Positions 1-7,987 of a stretch of 39,614 nucleotides of DNA are shown one piece after another. A model generated the notes under the pieces. It ran no database searches and was not told where the DNA came from. It saw only the letters and a program-made list of their open reading frames with translations. The DNA lies in assembly GCA_002841995.1 (NCBI GenBank), contig PHBS01000013.1:1-39614 (forward strand), given 5' to 3'. Source of the DNA: Chloroflexi bacterium HGW-Chloroflexi-8 (GTDB lineage: Bacteria; Chloroflexota; Anaerolineae; Anaerolineales; Anaerolineaceae). Each line of letters begins with the position of its first letter. Position 1 is the stretch's first letter. The translations under genes were made by a program, and so were the position numbers.

Positions 1-344
1 GATACAAAATGGCAATTCTTACAATTCTGGTTCTTTATCCAACCTTACTGGGTCTCAGTACACTCATTGCATTTATTTTTCATGGTTTTCCAAGACCTTT
101 ACTAATTTTGATTACATTGGTCGTGTTGGTGCCGATTATGACCTATTTCATCATGCCATGGGTTACCCGCTTGTTCCGTTTTTGGCTCTATCCGGGAGAT
201 ATGGTGAAAAAAGTGGTTGAAAAGGGTTGCACACAAAGGGGAATTTATTCAATTTGTGAAAAAATCGCTAATGAAATCAAACATAAGTTAGTGCTAATCC
301 TGAGCACTAATTCAATTTTTGAAGAGATTATGTCGTTTCAATGA
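1..344 (+). CDS. Membrane protein fragment, C-terminal part (ABM-monooxygenase-associated tail type)
   Basis: The reading frame is already open at the left edge (codons from position 3), so the gene begins outside the window; the ATG at 9 is probably internal. The visible part has two hydrophobic segments (about residues 3-25 and 30-52 counted from that ATG) and the pattern YPTLLGLS...MPWVTRLFRFWLYP. From memory this resembles the two-helix membrane tail of antibiotic-biosynthesis-monooxygenase-like proteins, where a small soluble ABM domain precedes the helices. The soluble part cannot be seen, so the family call is an inference. About 45 residues continue past the usual WLYP end. The next gene starts 35 bases downstream on the same strand. 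Confidence 0.55.
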   Translation, partial: YKMAILTILVLYPTLLGLSTLIAFIFHGFPRPLLILITLVVLVPIMTYFIMPWVTRLFRFWLYPGDMVKKVVEKGCTQRGIYSICEKIANEIKHKLVLILSTNSIFEEIMSFQ

Positions 345-379
345 CTCTCAATAAAAAATTACCAGGAAGGAGATCGACC

Positions 380-1612
380 ATGGTCACAAAGATAGAAACA
401 ATCATCGTTGGTGGAGGACAGGGCGGTTTATCCACCAGCTATTTCTTATCCCAACTAGGTCTGGAGCATGTCGTACTAGAACAGGCTGGTAAGGCGGGAA
501 ACGTTTGGCGAAACGACCGATGGGATTCTTTTACCTTGCTTACACCAAATTGGTCTTTCCGGCTGCCAGGTGCAGAGTATCAAGATAAAGATCCAGAAGG
601 TTTTATGGCGCGGGATGAAATCGTCACTAGATTTGAACAATATGTCGAGCATTTCCATCTACCAATCCAATACAATGTTCGCGTAAACTCAATTGAACAA
701 AATGAGCTTTCCGGTGGATATCGCGTGAATACAGGAGACTCTACTTTGGAAGCAAGAAACGTTGTAATTGCTACTGGTCTTTTTCAGAAACCTAAAACCC
801 AAACAATTTCGCTCGATATACCTGAAAGAATTACCCAAATTCACTCAAGCGAATATCGAAATCCTGTGTCACTGCCAGATGGTGAGATACTGGTTGTAGG
901 TAGTGCCCAGTCTGGTTGCCAGATTGCAGAAGAATTGTATCAAAGCGGACGCAAGGTCTACCTGAGTATCGGTAGCGCAGGAAGGGCACCTCGCCGTTAT
1001 CGGGAGAAAGATGTATATGAATGGTTAAATCTGAGTGGTTTTTTAGATCGAACTGTTGATAAACTTCCATCTCCAAAGGCAAAGTTTTCAGGTAATCCGC
1101 ATGTTTCCGGGAAAGATGGTGGCAAGACACTAAATTTGCACAAATTTGCCCGTGATGGAGTCCAATTGCTCGGACGAATGCAGAGCATACATGATAATAC
1201 AATTTATTTATCATCGGATCTCAAAGAAAATCTTATCAAAGCAGATAAATTTGAGAGTGAGATCGTTAAGATGGTTGATCAATATGTTCTACGAACGGGG
1301 ATGTCAGTTCCCGAAGAGCAATTACCTGTTTTCCTTGATGGGTTTACTCAAAAAGAGATCACAGAAATAAACTTAGATTCAACCAATATTTCGACCATTA
1401 TTTGGGCGAATGGCTACAATTTTGACTTCTCCCTGGTCAAATTACCTGTTCGTGATGAGGATGGCTTTCCAATCCAAAATGGTGGTGTGACGGAATTCCA
1501 GGGATTATTCTTTGTTGGTCTTCCGTGGCTTAATAAACAAAAATCGGGACTACTTATTGGTGTTGGGGAAAATGCTAAATTCGTTGCCTCAGTTATTGCT
1601 TCAAGAAGATAG
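380..1612 (+). CDS. Flavin-containing monooxygenase-like FAD/NAD(P)H oxidoreductase (CzcO type)
   Basis: A 410-residue two-dinucleotide-domain flavoprotein. The FAD motif GGGQGG is at residues 11-16, followed by an acidic strand end (VLEQ) and GNVWRNDRWDS, typical of class B monooxygenases. A second Rossmann motif, VVGSAQSG, is at 172-179 and should bind NAD(P)H; IHSSEYRNP (154-162) sits where FMO-type enzymes have their linker. The frame is open from an ATG at 341, but the ATG at 380 is chosen because a strong Shine-Dalgarno, AGGAAGGAG, precedes it by a normal distance. Such enzymes hydroxylate or sulfoxidise small hydrophobic substrates with O2; the substrate is unknown. It lies just upstream of the cyclase-like cluster and could belong to the same pathway, although a gap of about 165 bases separates them. 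Confidence 0.85.
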   Translation: MVTKIETIIVGGGQGGLSTSYFLSQLGLEHVVLEQAGKAGNVWRNDRWDSFTLLTPNWSFRLPGAEYQDKDPEGFMARDEIVTRFEQYVEHFHLPIQYNVRVNSIEQNELSGGYRVNTGDSTLEARNVVIATGLFQKPKTQTISLDIPERITQIHSSEYRNPVSLPDGEILVVGSAQSGCQIAEELYQSGRKVYLSIGSAGRAPRRYREKDVYEWLNLSGFLDRTVDKLPSPKAKFSGNPHVSGKDGGKTLNLHKFARDGVQLLGRMQSIHDNTIYLSSDLKENLIKADKFESEIVKMVDQYVLRTGMSVPEEQLPVFLDGFTQKEITEINLDSTNISTIIWANGYNFDFSLVKLPVRDEDGFPIQNGGVTEFQGLFFVGLPWLNKQKSGLLIGVGENAKFVASVIASRR

Positions 1613-1778
1613 TATGATTTCTCTTTTTTTAGTATCTCAAAGCATGAATATTTAGAATCCCCCCAAGAATCCGCAGGAAAAAAATGACCACAGACATAAA
1701 GAAGCACCCCGAATCGAAATCTCGGGTAAAATTATTTATTAGATTTCTTATCTTATTGTTATAGGTGATTGTTTGTTG

Positions 1779-2246
1779 ATGCAAAATATTGAGGGCTCAA
1801 ACAATACTATTGTTGAACCATTAACAGTCGATACTATTCGCCATCTTTGGTCGAAAACTTACAATCCATATGGGAAACCTGATTGGTCCCATATATTTCC
1901 TTATTATCACGAAGATATTGTTTTTGAAGACAGTATTCAAAGGATTGATGGAATTAAAGAATTTACCCAAATGTGCAATCGATTAACGAACCGATGTGAA
2001 CAATTAAACATGGAAATTCAATCCATCGTCATGGAATCCAATATCGTGTTTTTCCAGTGGAAAATGGAAATGAGTTTTAAAAAGTACCCAATTACACCTG
2101 TTTATGGCTGTACAAAATTAACGATAGGAAGTGACAACCGAATCATCCACCAAAGGGATTATTTTGATCTATGGGGAGATATTTTCAATGCAATTCCATG
2201 GTTCCATCGCATGTACCGAAAGTTTTTACACAATAAATTTGGCTAA
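1779..2246 (+). CDS. SnoaL/NTF2-like small protein
   Basis: A 155-residue protein with the make-up of the NTF2/SnoaL cone fold: an N-terminal helix with HLW...YNPYGKPDW, then HEDIVFEDSIQRIDG, a central strand IVFFQWKMEMSF, and a final Y-D-x-W segment (RDYFDLWGD). Members of this fold act as isomerases, cyclases or hydratases on polycyclic or lipid substrates, or have no known activity. A TTG at 1773 is possible, but the ATG at 1779 is preferred because AGGTGA lies 10 bases before it. It is the first gene of a plus-strand run with an SDR, a desaturase-like flavoprotein and a tocopherol-cyclase-like protein, so it probably acts on their shared intermediate. That role is inferred from context only. 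Confidence 0.7.
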   Translation: MQNIEGSNNTIVEPLTVDTIRHLWSKTYNPYGKPDWSHIFPYYHEDIVFEDSIQRIDGIKEFTQMCNRLTNRCEQLNMEIQSIVMESNIVFFQWKMEMSFKKYPITPVYGCTKLTIGSDNRIIHQRDYFDLWGDIFNAIPWFHRMYRKFLHNKFG

Positions 2247-2274
2247 TTGTTTACCTGAAAAAGGATAACTCTTC

Positions 2275-3201
2275 TTGAAATTACCTGAAGAACTACAATT
2301 TATTGCAAATTCACGCATGCATCAAAAAACCACAACAACCCGCATGGATGGTAAAGTTTGTGTTATCACAGGCTCGACATCTGGAGTAGGGTATCAAGCG
2401 GCAAAGCACCTGGCTCAAGGTGGAGCAGATATCGTAATGGTCTGCCGAAACCCACAAAAGGCTACCGCAGTTCGAGATGAACTGCAGCTCCAATTTCCGA
2501 TTAATATTGATGTCATTCAGGCAGACTTTTCGAGATTTTCAGACGTGCGCAGAGCCGCTGATATGATCTGTAACCAATACCCAAAAATTGATGTGCTCAT
2601 CAACAACGCTGGCGTGCATTACACTCACCGAACGCTCAATGAAGAAGGAATTGAGATGGTGTTCGCAGTAAATCATCTGGCATCTTTTCTTTTTACCCGA
2701 TTGCTTCTCAATAAATTAATCGAAAACGCTCCCGCTCGAATCATCCAGGTTAATTCACAAGGTCACCGATTTGGTGGTCTCGATCTGGATGACCTTAATT
2801 GGGAGCATCGTCATTATCAAGGTCTGAAGAGCTATGGTGCGTCGAAGATTGCACAACTGCTTACTGTCTGGGAATTATCAGACAGACTTAATGGTTCGGG
2901 AGTTACGATCAACGCGGTGCATCCTGGCGAAGTGAAAACCAACATAGGAATGAATAATGAGCTAATCTATCGTTTATACAAAAGATACTTTCTTTGGTGG
3001 ATGTTAAAAGATCCCGAAATTTCCGGAAATGCGATCTATTTTCATGCTGCGGCTCCAGAAATGGCAAACGTAAGTGGAAGATTTTTTAACCTGACGATTG
3101 ATGAAAAACCTGCCAAGTACGCTGTAGATCGCTCACTCAGTACAAAAATCTGGAAAATCAGTGAAGAAATGACCGGATTAAGTGAAAAGGATGGTTTATG
3201 A
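2275..3201 (+). CDS. Short-chain dehydrogenase/reductase, retinol-dehydrogenase-like
   Basis: A 308-residue classical SDR. The cofactor motif TGSTSGVG is at 32-39, NNAG at 110-113, the catalytic serine at 161 (VNSQGH) and the YxxxK pair at Y187 and K191, so the active site is complete. The CRNPQKA segment after the second strand (arginine, no acidic residue) suggests NADP(H). The chosen start is TTG at 2275, preceded by AAGGA with a 9-base spacer; no nearer ATG has a ribosome site that would keep the N-terminal extension. Within the SDR family it looks closest to the retinol dehydrogenase/WWOX-like group that handles hydrophobic alcohols. It begins 28 bases after the NTF2-like gene, which fits one transcript. 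Confidence 0.88.
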   Translation: MKLPEELQFIANSRMHQKTTTTRMDGKVCVITGSTSGVGYQAAKHLAQGGADIVMVCRNPQKATAVRDELQLQFPINIDVIQADFSRFSDVRRAADMICNQYPKIDVLINNAGVHYTHRTLNEEGIEMVFAVNHLASFLFTRLLLNKLIENAPARIIQVNSQGHRFGGLDLDDLNWEHRHYQGLKSYGASKIAQLLTVWELSDRLNGSGVTINAVHPGEVKTNIGMNNELIYRLYKRYFLWWMLKDPEISGNAIYFHAAAPEMANVSGRFFNLTIDEKPAKYAVDRSLSTKIWKISEEMTGLSEKDGL

Positions 3202-3289
3202 AAATTGTACAAGCCATTCTTTTTGTACAGAAATATCAAGATGATAATTAAAAACACAGCTTAACTTATCACCACTTTAAGGAGATCTA

Positions 3290-4870
3290 ATGAAATACGA
3301 TGCGATTGTCGTGGGAGGCGGGATTTCTGGATTAACTGCAGCAGCATTTTTAACCAAAGCCGGTTATCAAGTACTGTTATGTGAAAAAGAGAATAAATGC
3401 GGCGGACTTGTTAATTCATTCGAACGCGATGGATTTACTTATGATGGTGGTATCCGTGCGATGGAGAATTCTGGTGCAATGTTCCCCATGTTGAAATTAC
3501 TGGGAATAAATATCGAGTTTGTTAAAAACCACATTTCTCTTGGAATTGAAAATAAAGTGATCAATGTAAATTCAGAAGAGGATATTACTGCCTATCAATC
3601 GCTTTTATGTTCTCTTTATCCTGAAAACACGCAGGAAATAAACACAATAATCCATGAAATCCAGAAAATTATGCACTATATGGATGTCCAATATGGTATT
3701 GATAATCCGATATTTCTCGATTATAAGAAAGATCAAGCGTACATGGCCAAGGTTGTCCTACCCTGGGTTTTTAAATATGCTTTTACTGCCCCAAAAATAT
3801 CAGCTTTGAGCGAGCCAGTTGTTGATTTCTTAAAAAAATATACCCAAAATCAGGCTTTGCTGGATATTATCAGCCAGCACTTTTTCCATGATACACCAGC
3901 TTTCTTTGCCCTGAGTTACTTAAAACTTTATATTGATTATTTTTACCCGATGGGTGGAACCGGAAAGTTACCCCAAAGGTTGGTTTCTTTTATTGAATCT
4001 CACAAGGGCGAAATAAAAACAAATTCAGAGATTAGAAGTGTGGATCCCGATACAAAGACGATCTGGGATTCGCAAGGTAATGTTTATGAATATGAGCGCT
4101 TGATTTGGGCAGCAGATCTGAATTTATTGTACCGAATCATCAACCTTGAGAATATTACAGATCACAAAATTAGCCAGTCTATTAGCGCAAGACAGCAAGA
4201 GCTTCAGGAAAAGACGGGAAATGATTCGGTCTTTACATTGTTTCTGGGTTTGGATCTGCCAAAAGAATATTTTTCTGCCATTGCTACTGAACACTTCTTT
4301 TATACCCCCAGTCGACTAGGTCAATCTGAAGCGGGTGAGATCCCAAAAACCAACAACCGGGAGACAATTGAGAAATGGCTTGAAAAATTTTTTGCGTTGA
4401 CAACCTACGAAATTTCCTGTCCCGTTCTGAGAGATGATTCGCTAGCCCCAGCCAACAAAACGGGTTTGATCATTAGTGTTTTATTTGATTATGACCTCAC
4501 CAAGTCCATTGAGCGTGATGGGTGGTATGAAGATTTTAAAACATACTGTGAAACCCTCATAATTGAGACATTGAATGCGTCCATATACCCAGGAATCGCT
4601 CAGAAAATCATTCATCAGTTCTCCTCAACGCCACTCACCCTGGAAAAATACTCTGGTAACTTCATGGGTGCAATCACTGGATGGGCACTTAATAACAAAC
4701 CGATCCCTGCAGAAAGCCGAATTCCAAAGATCATGAATGCGGTTAAAACCCCAATTCCAGGAATATTTCAGGCAGGTCAATGGACATATAGCCCAAGCGG
4801 TCTACCAATTTCTTTCATTACTGGAAAAATTGCTGCAGATAAAGTTATTAAGGAAATCGGTAAACGTTAG
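3290..4870 (+). CDS. Phytoene-desaturase/carotenoid-isomerase-like FAD oxidoreductase
   Basis: A 526-residue flavoprotein of the amine-oxidase/CrtI-CrtISO superfamily (COG1233 type). The N terminus carries the dinucleotide motif GGGISG (9-14), then CEKENKCGGLVNSFERDGF, the usual second FAD contact. The C terminus has GIFQAGQWTYSPSGLP, matching the family's terminal FAD-contact segment, followed by the closing helix. The start at 3290 has a near-ideal AAGGAGATCTA leader. Known relatives desaturate, isomerise or saturate polyenes and retinoids; the substrate here is unknown and no phytoene synthase or polyprenyl synthase is nearby. It sits between an SDR and a tocopherol-cyclase-like gene, so a long-chain prenyl or polyene substrate is a reasonable inference. 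Confidence 0.85.
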   Translation: MKYDAIVVGGGISGLTAAAFLTKAGYQVLLCEKENKCGGLVNSFERDGFTYDGGIRAMENSGAMFPMLKLLGINIEFVKNHISLGIENKVINVNSEEDITAYQSLLCSLYPENTQEINTIIHEIQKIMHYMDVQYGIDNPIFLDYKKDQAYMAKVVLPWVFKYAFTAPKISALSEPVVDFLKKYTQNQALLDIISQHFFHDTPAFFALSYLKLYIDYFYPMGGTGKLPQRLVSFIESHKGEIKTNSEIRSVDPDTKTIWDSQGNVYEYERLIWAADLNLLYRIINLENITDHKISQSISARQQELQEKTGNDSVFTLFLGLDLPKEYFSAIATEHFFYTPSRLGQSEAGEIPKTNNRETIEKWLEKFFALTTYEISCPVLRDDSLAPANKTGLIISVLFDYDLTKSIERDGWYEDFKTYCETLIIETLNASIYPGIAQKIIHQFSSTPLTLEKYSGNFMGAITGWALNNKPIPAESRIPKIMNAVKTPIPGIFQAGQWTYSPSGLPISFITGKIAADKVIKEIGKR

Positions 4871-4982
4871 GCTGGTAACACCTAAAAATCTTTATGGTGG
4901 ATTTAATTCTTCTTTCTAATGACAGAAACTTAATTGATAAAATATATCGGAATAAAAAAGAAAATGATGAGGTAAATCAGAA

Positions 4983-5954
4983 ATGCGATTTCGAGCAGTA
5001 CTCAACCCTGCCACATACCATGGCTCTCATCAAAAGCCTCCATTTTTTGAGGGTTGGTACTTTAAATTGGTTAGCCTGGACGAAAAAAGCAAAATTGCAA
5101 TCATTCCGGGTGTCATTCTTGGCAAGGATGCACATGCTTTTGTGCAAATAATTGATGGCTCGGATGGAAAAACAGAATACTTCACCTTCCCATACGATCA
5201 ATTCCAGGCAGAGTTTCCACAATTTAAATTAAAAATCGGCAAGAATGAATTTGATTCAACTCGTCTTCTGGTGGATGTCAAGCAACCTGAGGGTCAATTA
5301 TTTGGTGAAATTAATTTTGGCAAATTAAATCCCTGGCCGGTGACTTTTCTTTCTCCTGGTGTTATGGGGTGGTACGCCTGGGTTCCGGGTATGGAATGCT
5401 ACCATGGTGTGCTAAGTTTTGATCACTCAATTTCAGGCAAAATTACCTTCAACGGAAAAGAAATGGATTTCAGCGGAGGTCGTGGGTACATTGAAAAGGA
5501 TTGGGGCAAAAGCTTTCCTTCAGCATGGGTATGGTTTCAAAGCAACCATTTTTTAAATAATTCCGCTTGCATCACAGCATCTGTAGCAGAAATTCCATGG
5601 ATAGGTAACAGCTTCAAGGGTTTTATTGTCGGCTTTTGGTTGGAAGGTGAGCTATATCGATTCACCACTTATCGAAGCAGTAAAATTGAATCTCTTGAAA
5701 TTTCTGAAGATCAGGTAGCCTGGGTGTTACGAAACCGCACTCACCGTTTGCGGTTGAAAGCTGTTCGTTCTCATGGTGGTTTACTGCGTGGTCCCACACC
5801 TCTGGATATGGGGAAGCGAGTGATGGAAACACTGAATGCTTCGATTCACGTGAGGCTTGAGACATTGAAAGGTGCTGTTCTTTTTGAGGGAATTGGCGAA
5901 AATGCAGGGCTAGAAGTGATTGGTGACCTGCAACGATTATTAGCGGATAAATAA
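4983..5954 (+). CDS. Tocopherol-cyclase-like protein (VTE1 family)
   Basis: A 323-residue protein with two hallmark blocks of the tocopherol cyclase family: near the N terminus NP...YHG...PPFFEGWYFKLV (8-30), and in the middle EKDWG...FPSAWVWFQSNHF (171-190), which matches the plant VTE1 block EKNWGxxFPxxWxWxQxN. In plants and cyanobacteria the enzyme closes the chromanol ring of tocopherols. Bacterial homologues outside phototrophs have no established function as far as I recall. The length is a little under the cyanobacterial type. There is no signal peptide. The start at 4983 has GAGG 10 bases upstream. It lies 112 bases after the flavoprotein gene and 11 before the hydrolase gene. The family call is secure; ring closure on a prenylated substrate is inference. 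Confidence 0.88.
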   Translation: MRFRAVLNPATYHGSHQKPPFFEGWYFKLVSLDEKSKIAIIPGVILGKDAHAFVQIIDGSDGKTEYFTFPYDQFQAEFPQFKLKIGKNEFDSTRLLVDVKQPEGQLFGEINFGKLNPWPVTFLSPGVMGWYAWVPGMECYHGVLSFDHSISGKITFNGKEMDFSGGRGYIEKDWGKSFPSAWVWFQSNHFLNNSACITASVAEIPWIGNSFKGFIVGFWLEGELYRFTTYRSSKIESLEISEDQVAWVLRNRTHRLRLKAVRSHGGLLRGPTPLDMGKRVMETLNASIHVRLETLKGAVLFEGIGENAGLEVIGDLQRLLADK

Positions 5955-5965
5955 TAAGGTCGGTT

Positions 5966-6847
5966 ATGACCAGTATTCAAGCAAAAATCATGATGAAGAT
6001 TCTTCAGCTCCGGGCTTTCAGCTGGGCCAATGGATCGATCGCAGAACAGAGATCAAGGCAGGAAAAAACAGCCAGGTTTTTTAAGATTCAAAGCGATGTC
6101 ATCATCACAGATCAAAACATAGATGGAATTCGAGCGGAATTAATCGATAGAGAGAGTACAAAGAAAGGTATCATTCTTTATCTTCACGGGGGTGCTTATG
6201 CTGTAGGATCCGTCAATGTCCATCGGGAATTTCTCGCGAGGTTGGGTAAAGCCTGTCAAATTAAAGTATTGGCAATTGATTACCGCCTTGCTCCTGAAAA
6301 CCAGTTTCCTGCGGCATTGGAAGATTCCTTAGCAGCCTATAGTTGGTTAATATCAAAAGGTTATGATCCATCAAATATCGTTATAGCTGGAGATTCCGCC
6401 GGAGGTGGTTTGGCGATTGCCACTCTGATTTCACTTCGGGATAGGAACAAGCCTCTTCCTGCCTGCGCCGTTTGCATCTCTCCTTGGGTAAATCTGTCTT
6501 ACACTTGTAAAAAAAGCAATAACAATAACGATCCAATTTTAAATCCTGAAATTCTAAGCACTTACTCGAGCTATTATGCAGGTCAATCTGATTCCTCTAA
6601 TCCACTGATTTCGCCAATATTTGCAAATTTACAGGGTTTGCCTCCGATGTTAATTCAAGTGGGTACAAATGAAATTCTTTTAGACCAAGTCCAACAATTC
6701 GTCGAAAAAGCCCGTCAGGCAGAAATTGAGATCCTAATTGATTTTTGGCAGGGATTGTTTCATGTGTTTCAAATCATCCCGATTATTCCGGAAACAAAAC
6801 TCAGCCTGGAAAAAATCGCGAATTTTATTGCAAGTAAAATTGAATAA
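5966..6847 (+). CDS. Alpha/beta hydrolase, hormone-sensitive-lipase family
   Basis: A 293-residue HSL-family (family IV) carboxylesterase. The oxyanion motif LHGGAY is at 73-78, the nucleophile elbow GDSAGGG has S144, the acid is probably E236 in VGTNEILLD, where many relatives have Asp or Glu, and the base is H266 in LFHVF. DYRLAPE (105-111) is also a family hallmark. It begins 11 bases after the tocopherol-cyclase-like gene with AAGG upstream, so the two are almost certainly co-transcribed. Enzymes of this family cleave short to medium acyl esters; here it may release or remodel an acyl group on the cluster's product. There is no signal peptide, so it should be cytoplasmic. Confidence 0.88.
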   Translation: MTSIQAKIMMKILQLRAFSWANGSIAEQRSRQEKTARFFKIQSDVIITDQNIDGIRAELIDRESTKKGIILYLHGGAYAVGSVNVHREFLARLGKACQIKVLAIDYRLAPENQFPAALEDSLAAYSWLISKGYDPSNIVIAGDSAGGGLAIATLISLRDRNKPLPACAVCISPWVNLSYTCKKSNNNNDPILNPEILSTYSSYYAGQSDSSNPLISPIFANLQGLPPMLIQVGTNEILLDQVQQFVEKARQAEIEILIDFWQGLFHVFQIIPIIPETKLSLEKIANFIASKIE

Positions 6848-6919
6848 CATACTTGAAAATATAAAGTTGTATACAGTCTTAAAAAAGATCAGGAATTTAA
6901 CCACCCGAAATGGGATGTA

Positions 6920-7027
6920 ATGGGAATTTTGAGAATGACACTTGAGATGATGTGCCATCATCCGGAAGTGATGTATCATAAAAAGTTAGAAGCCATGAAT
7001 TACGATTTGAAGCTTATTAAAAGTTAA
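6920..7027 (+). CDS. Very small hypothetical ORF or 3' gene remnant
   Basis: An ATG at 6920 opens a 35-residue frame ending at 7027 with composition MGILRMTLEMMCHHPEV...LKLIKS. The same frame is open back to 6857 (after a TGA at 6854) and upstream codons read as protein-like (KDQEFNHPKWDV), but no ATG, GTG or TTG lies there. It may therefore be the tail of a decayed gene rather than a complete small protein. It lies between the hydrolase and the YdeI-like gene on the same strand. No family was recognised and there is no clear Shine-Dalgarno. Confidence 0.25.
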   Translation: MGILRMTLEMMCHHPEVMYHKKLEAMNYDLKLIKS

Positions 7028-7048
7028 CTCAAAAAGGAAAAGAATTTT

Positions 7049-7627
7049 ATGAATCCTAAGGTTGATTTCTATTTTACTAATGAAGAAAAATGGCAAGCGG
7101 AAATTAAGAAATTGCGAACGATTATTCTTGATTTACCTTTGACTGAGGAATTGAAGTGGGGAGTTCCATGTTACACATTTCAAAAGAGCAACATCGTATT
7201 AATTCACGTTTTTAAAGAATACTGTGCATTACTCTTTATCAAAGGTGCATTGCTAAAGGATACGAATGGAATTTTGATTCAACAAACCGAAAATGTACAG
7301 GCAGCCCGCCAGGTTCGGTTCACCAACCTTCAGGAAATTGTTGAGTTGGAACCAATCTTGAAAACTTATATTCAAGAAGCCATTGAAGTTGAAAAATCCG
7401 GATTGAAAGTGAATTTTAAAAAGGCCACTGAATTCAGCATACCGGATGAATTTCTTAAAAAATTAGAAGAAATCCCTGATTTGGCTACTGCTTTTTATGC
7501 ATTGACACCCGGAAGGCAGAGAGCATACCTTCTTTATTTTTCTGCACCTAAACAATCGATAACCCGGGAATCAAGGATTGAAAAACATATAGAGCAAATT
7601 CTGGATGGTAAGGGATTAAATGATTAG
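7049..7627 (+). CDS. YdeI/OmdA-like protein with DUF1801 domain
   Basis: A 192-residue protein. Residues 15-115 match the DUF1801 (YdhG-like) pattern: LRTIILDLPLTEELKWGVPCYTFQKSNIVLIHVFKEYCALLFIKG is recognisable in pieces, with the central WG-P-CY motif. The C-terminal third, PDEFLKKLEEIPDLATAF followed by LTPGRQRAYLLYF and the arginine-rich SRIEKHIEQILDG, is the YdeI/OmdA helical domain. This two-part layout is typical of Bacillus YdeI-like proteins, whose biochemical role is not established. The start has AAAGGAAAAG at a usable distance. It follows the cyclase cluster on the same strand, 200 bases after the hydrolase; membership in that operon is uncertain. Confidence 0.8.
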   Translation: MNPKVDFYFTNEEKWQAEIKKLRTIILDLPLTEELKWGVPCYTFQKSNIVLIHVFKEYCALLFIKGALLKDTNGILIQQTENVQAARQVRFTNLQEIVELEPILKTYIQEAIEVEKSGLKVNFKKATEFSIPDEFLKKLEEIPDLATAFYALTPGRQRAYLLYFSAPKQSITRESRIEKHIEQILDGKGLND

Positions 7628-7987
7628 GATTTTGTAAAAATTAAAAATATGAATGTGGCATTTACAGGTAAGATCAAAAAAACTGAGATCCTCCATATTC
7701 AATTGGGTTCTAAAACGTAAATTTTCACAAGACCCAATTACGAAAAGCTTTCATATGATTTCCAGGTACTGATCCCATTCACATCCCGAATTAAGATTTG
7801 GAAAATGGATTTATACGGTTTATTTTATGGCAGGATTATAATTTTTATATATAAAATTTCCGTCAATAGGAATATCCTATAACATTACTTTTTTTGTTTA
7901 ATGTATGGCTGGAGTCTACTTGCGTTCAACATAAATATTTTATTAAATTTTAAAATCAAATCAAGATTGTTGGAGGTCGAGCTCAAT
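7628..7987. other. Intergenic region with a weak hairpin
   Basis: No convincing gene in about 360 bases. An inverted repeat, AATTGGGT (7701-7708) with ACCCAATT (7732-7739), could form an 8-bp stem with a 23-base loop downstream of the YdeI-like gene, but it is not followed by a T tract. The rest is AT-rich and leads to the GGAGG at 7972-7976 of the next gene. Confidence 0.4.

Noticed and set aside
831-1214. A 127-codon minus-strand frame
   Set aside because: It lies wholly inside the flavin monooxygenase gene on the other strand, has no ribosome site and its translation is low-quality, so it is a coding shadow.
1708-1726. Short hairpin CCCGA/TCGGG after the monooxygenase gene
   Set aside because: Only 5 bp with no T tract directly after it; too weak to call a terminator.
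4894-5151. An 85-codon plus-strand frame
   Set aside because: It overlaps the start of the tocopherol-cyclase-like gene in another frame. The cyclase frame carries family motifs; this one does not.
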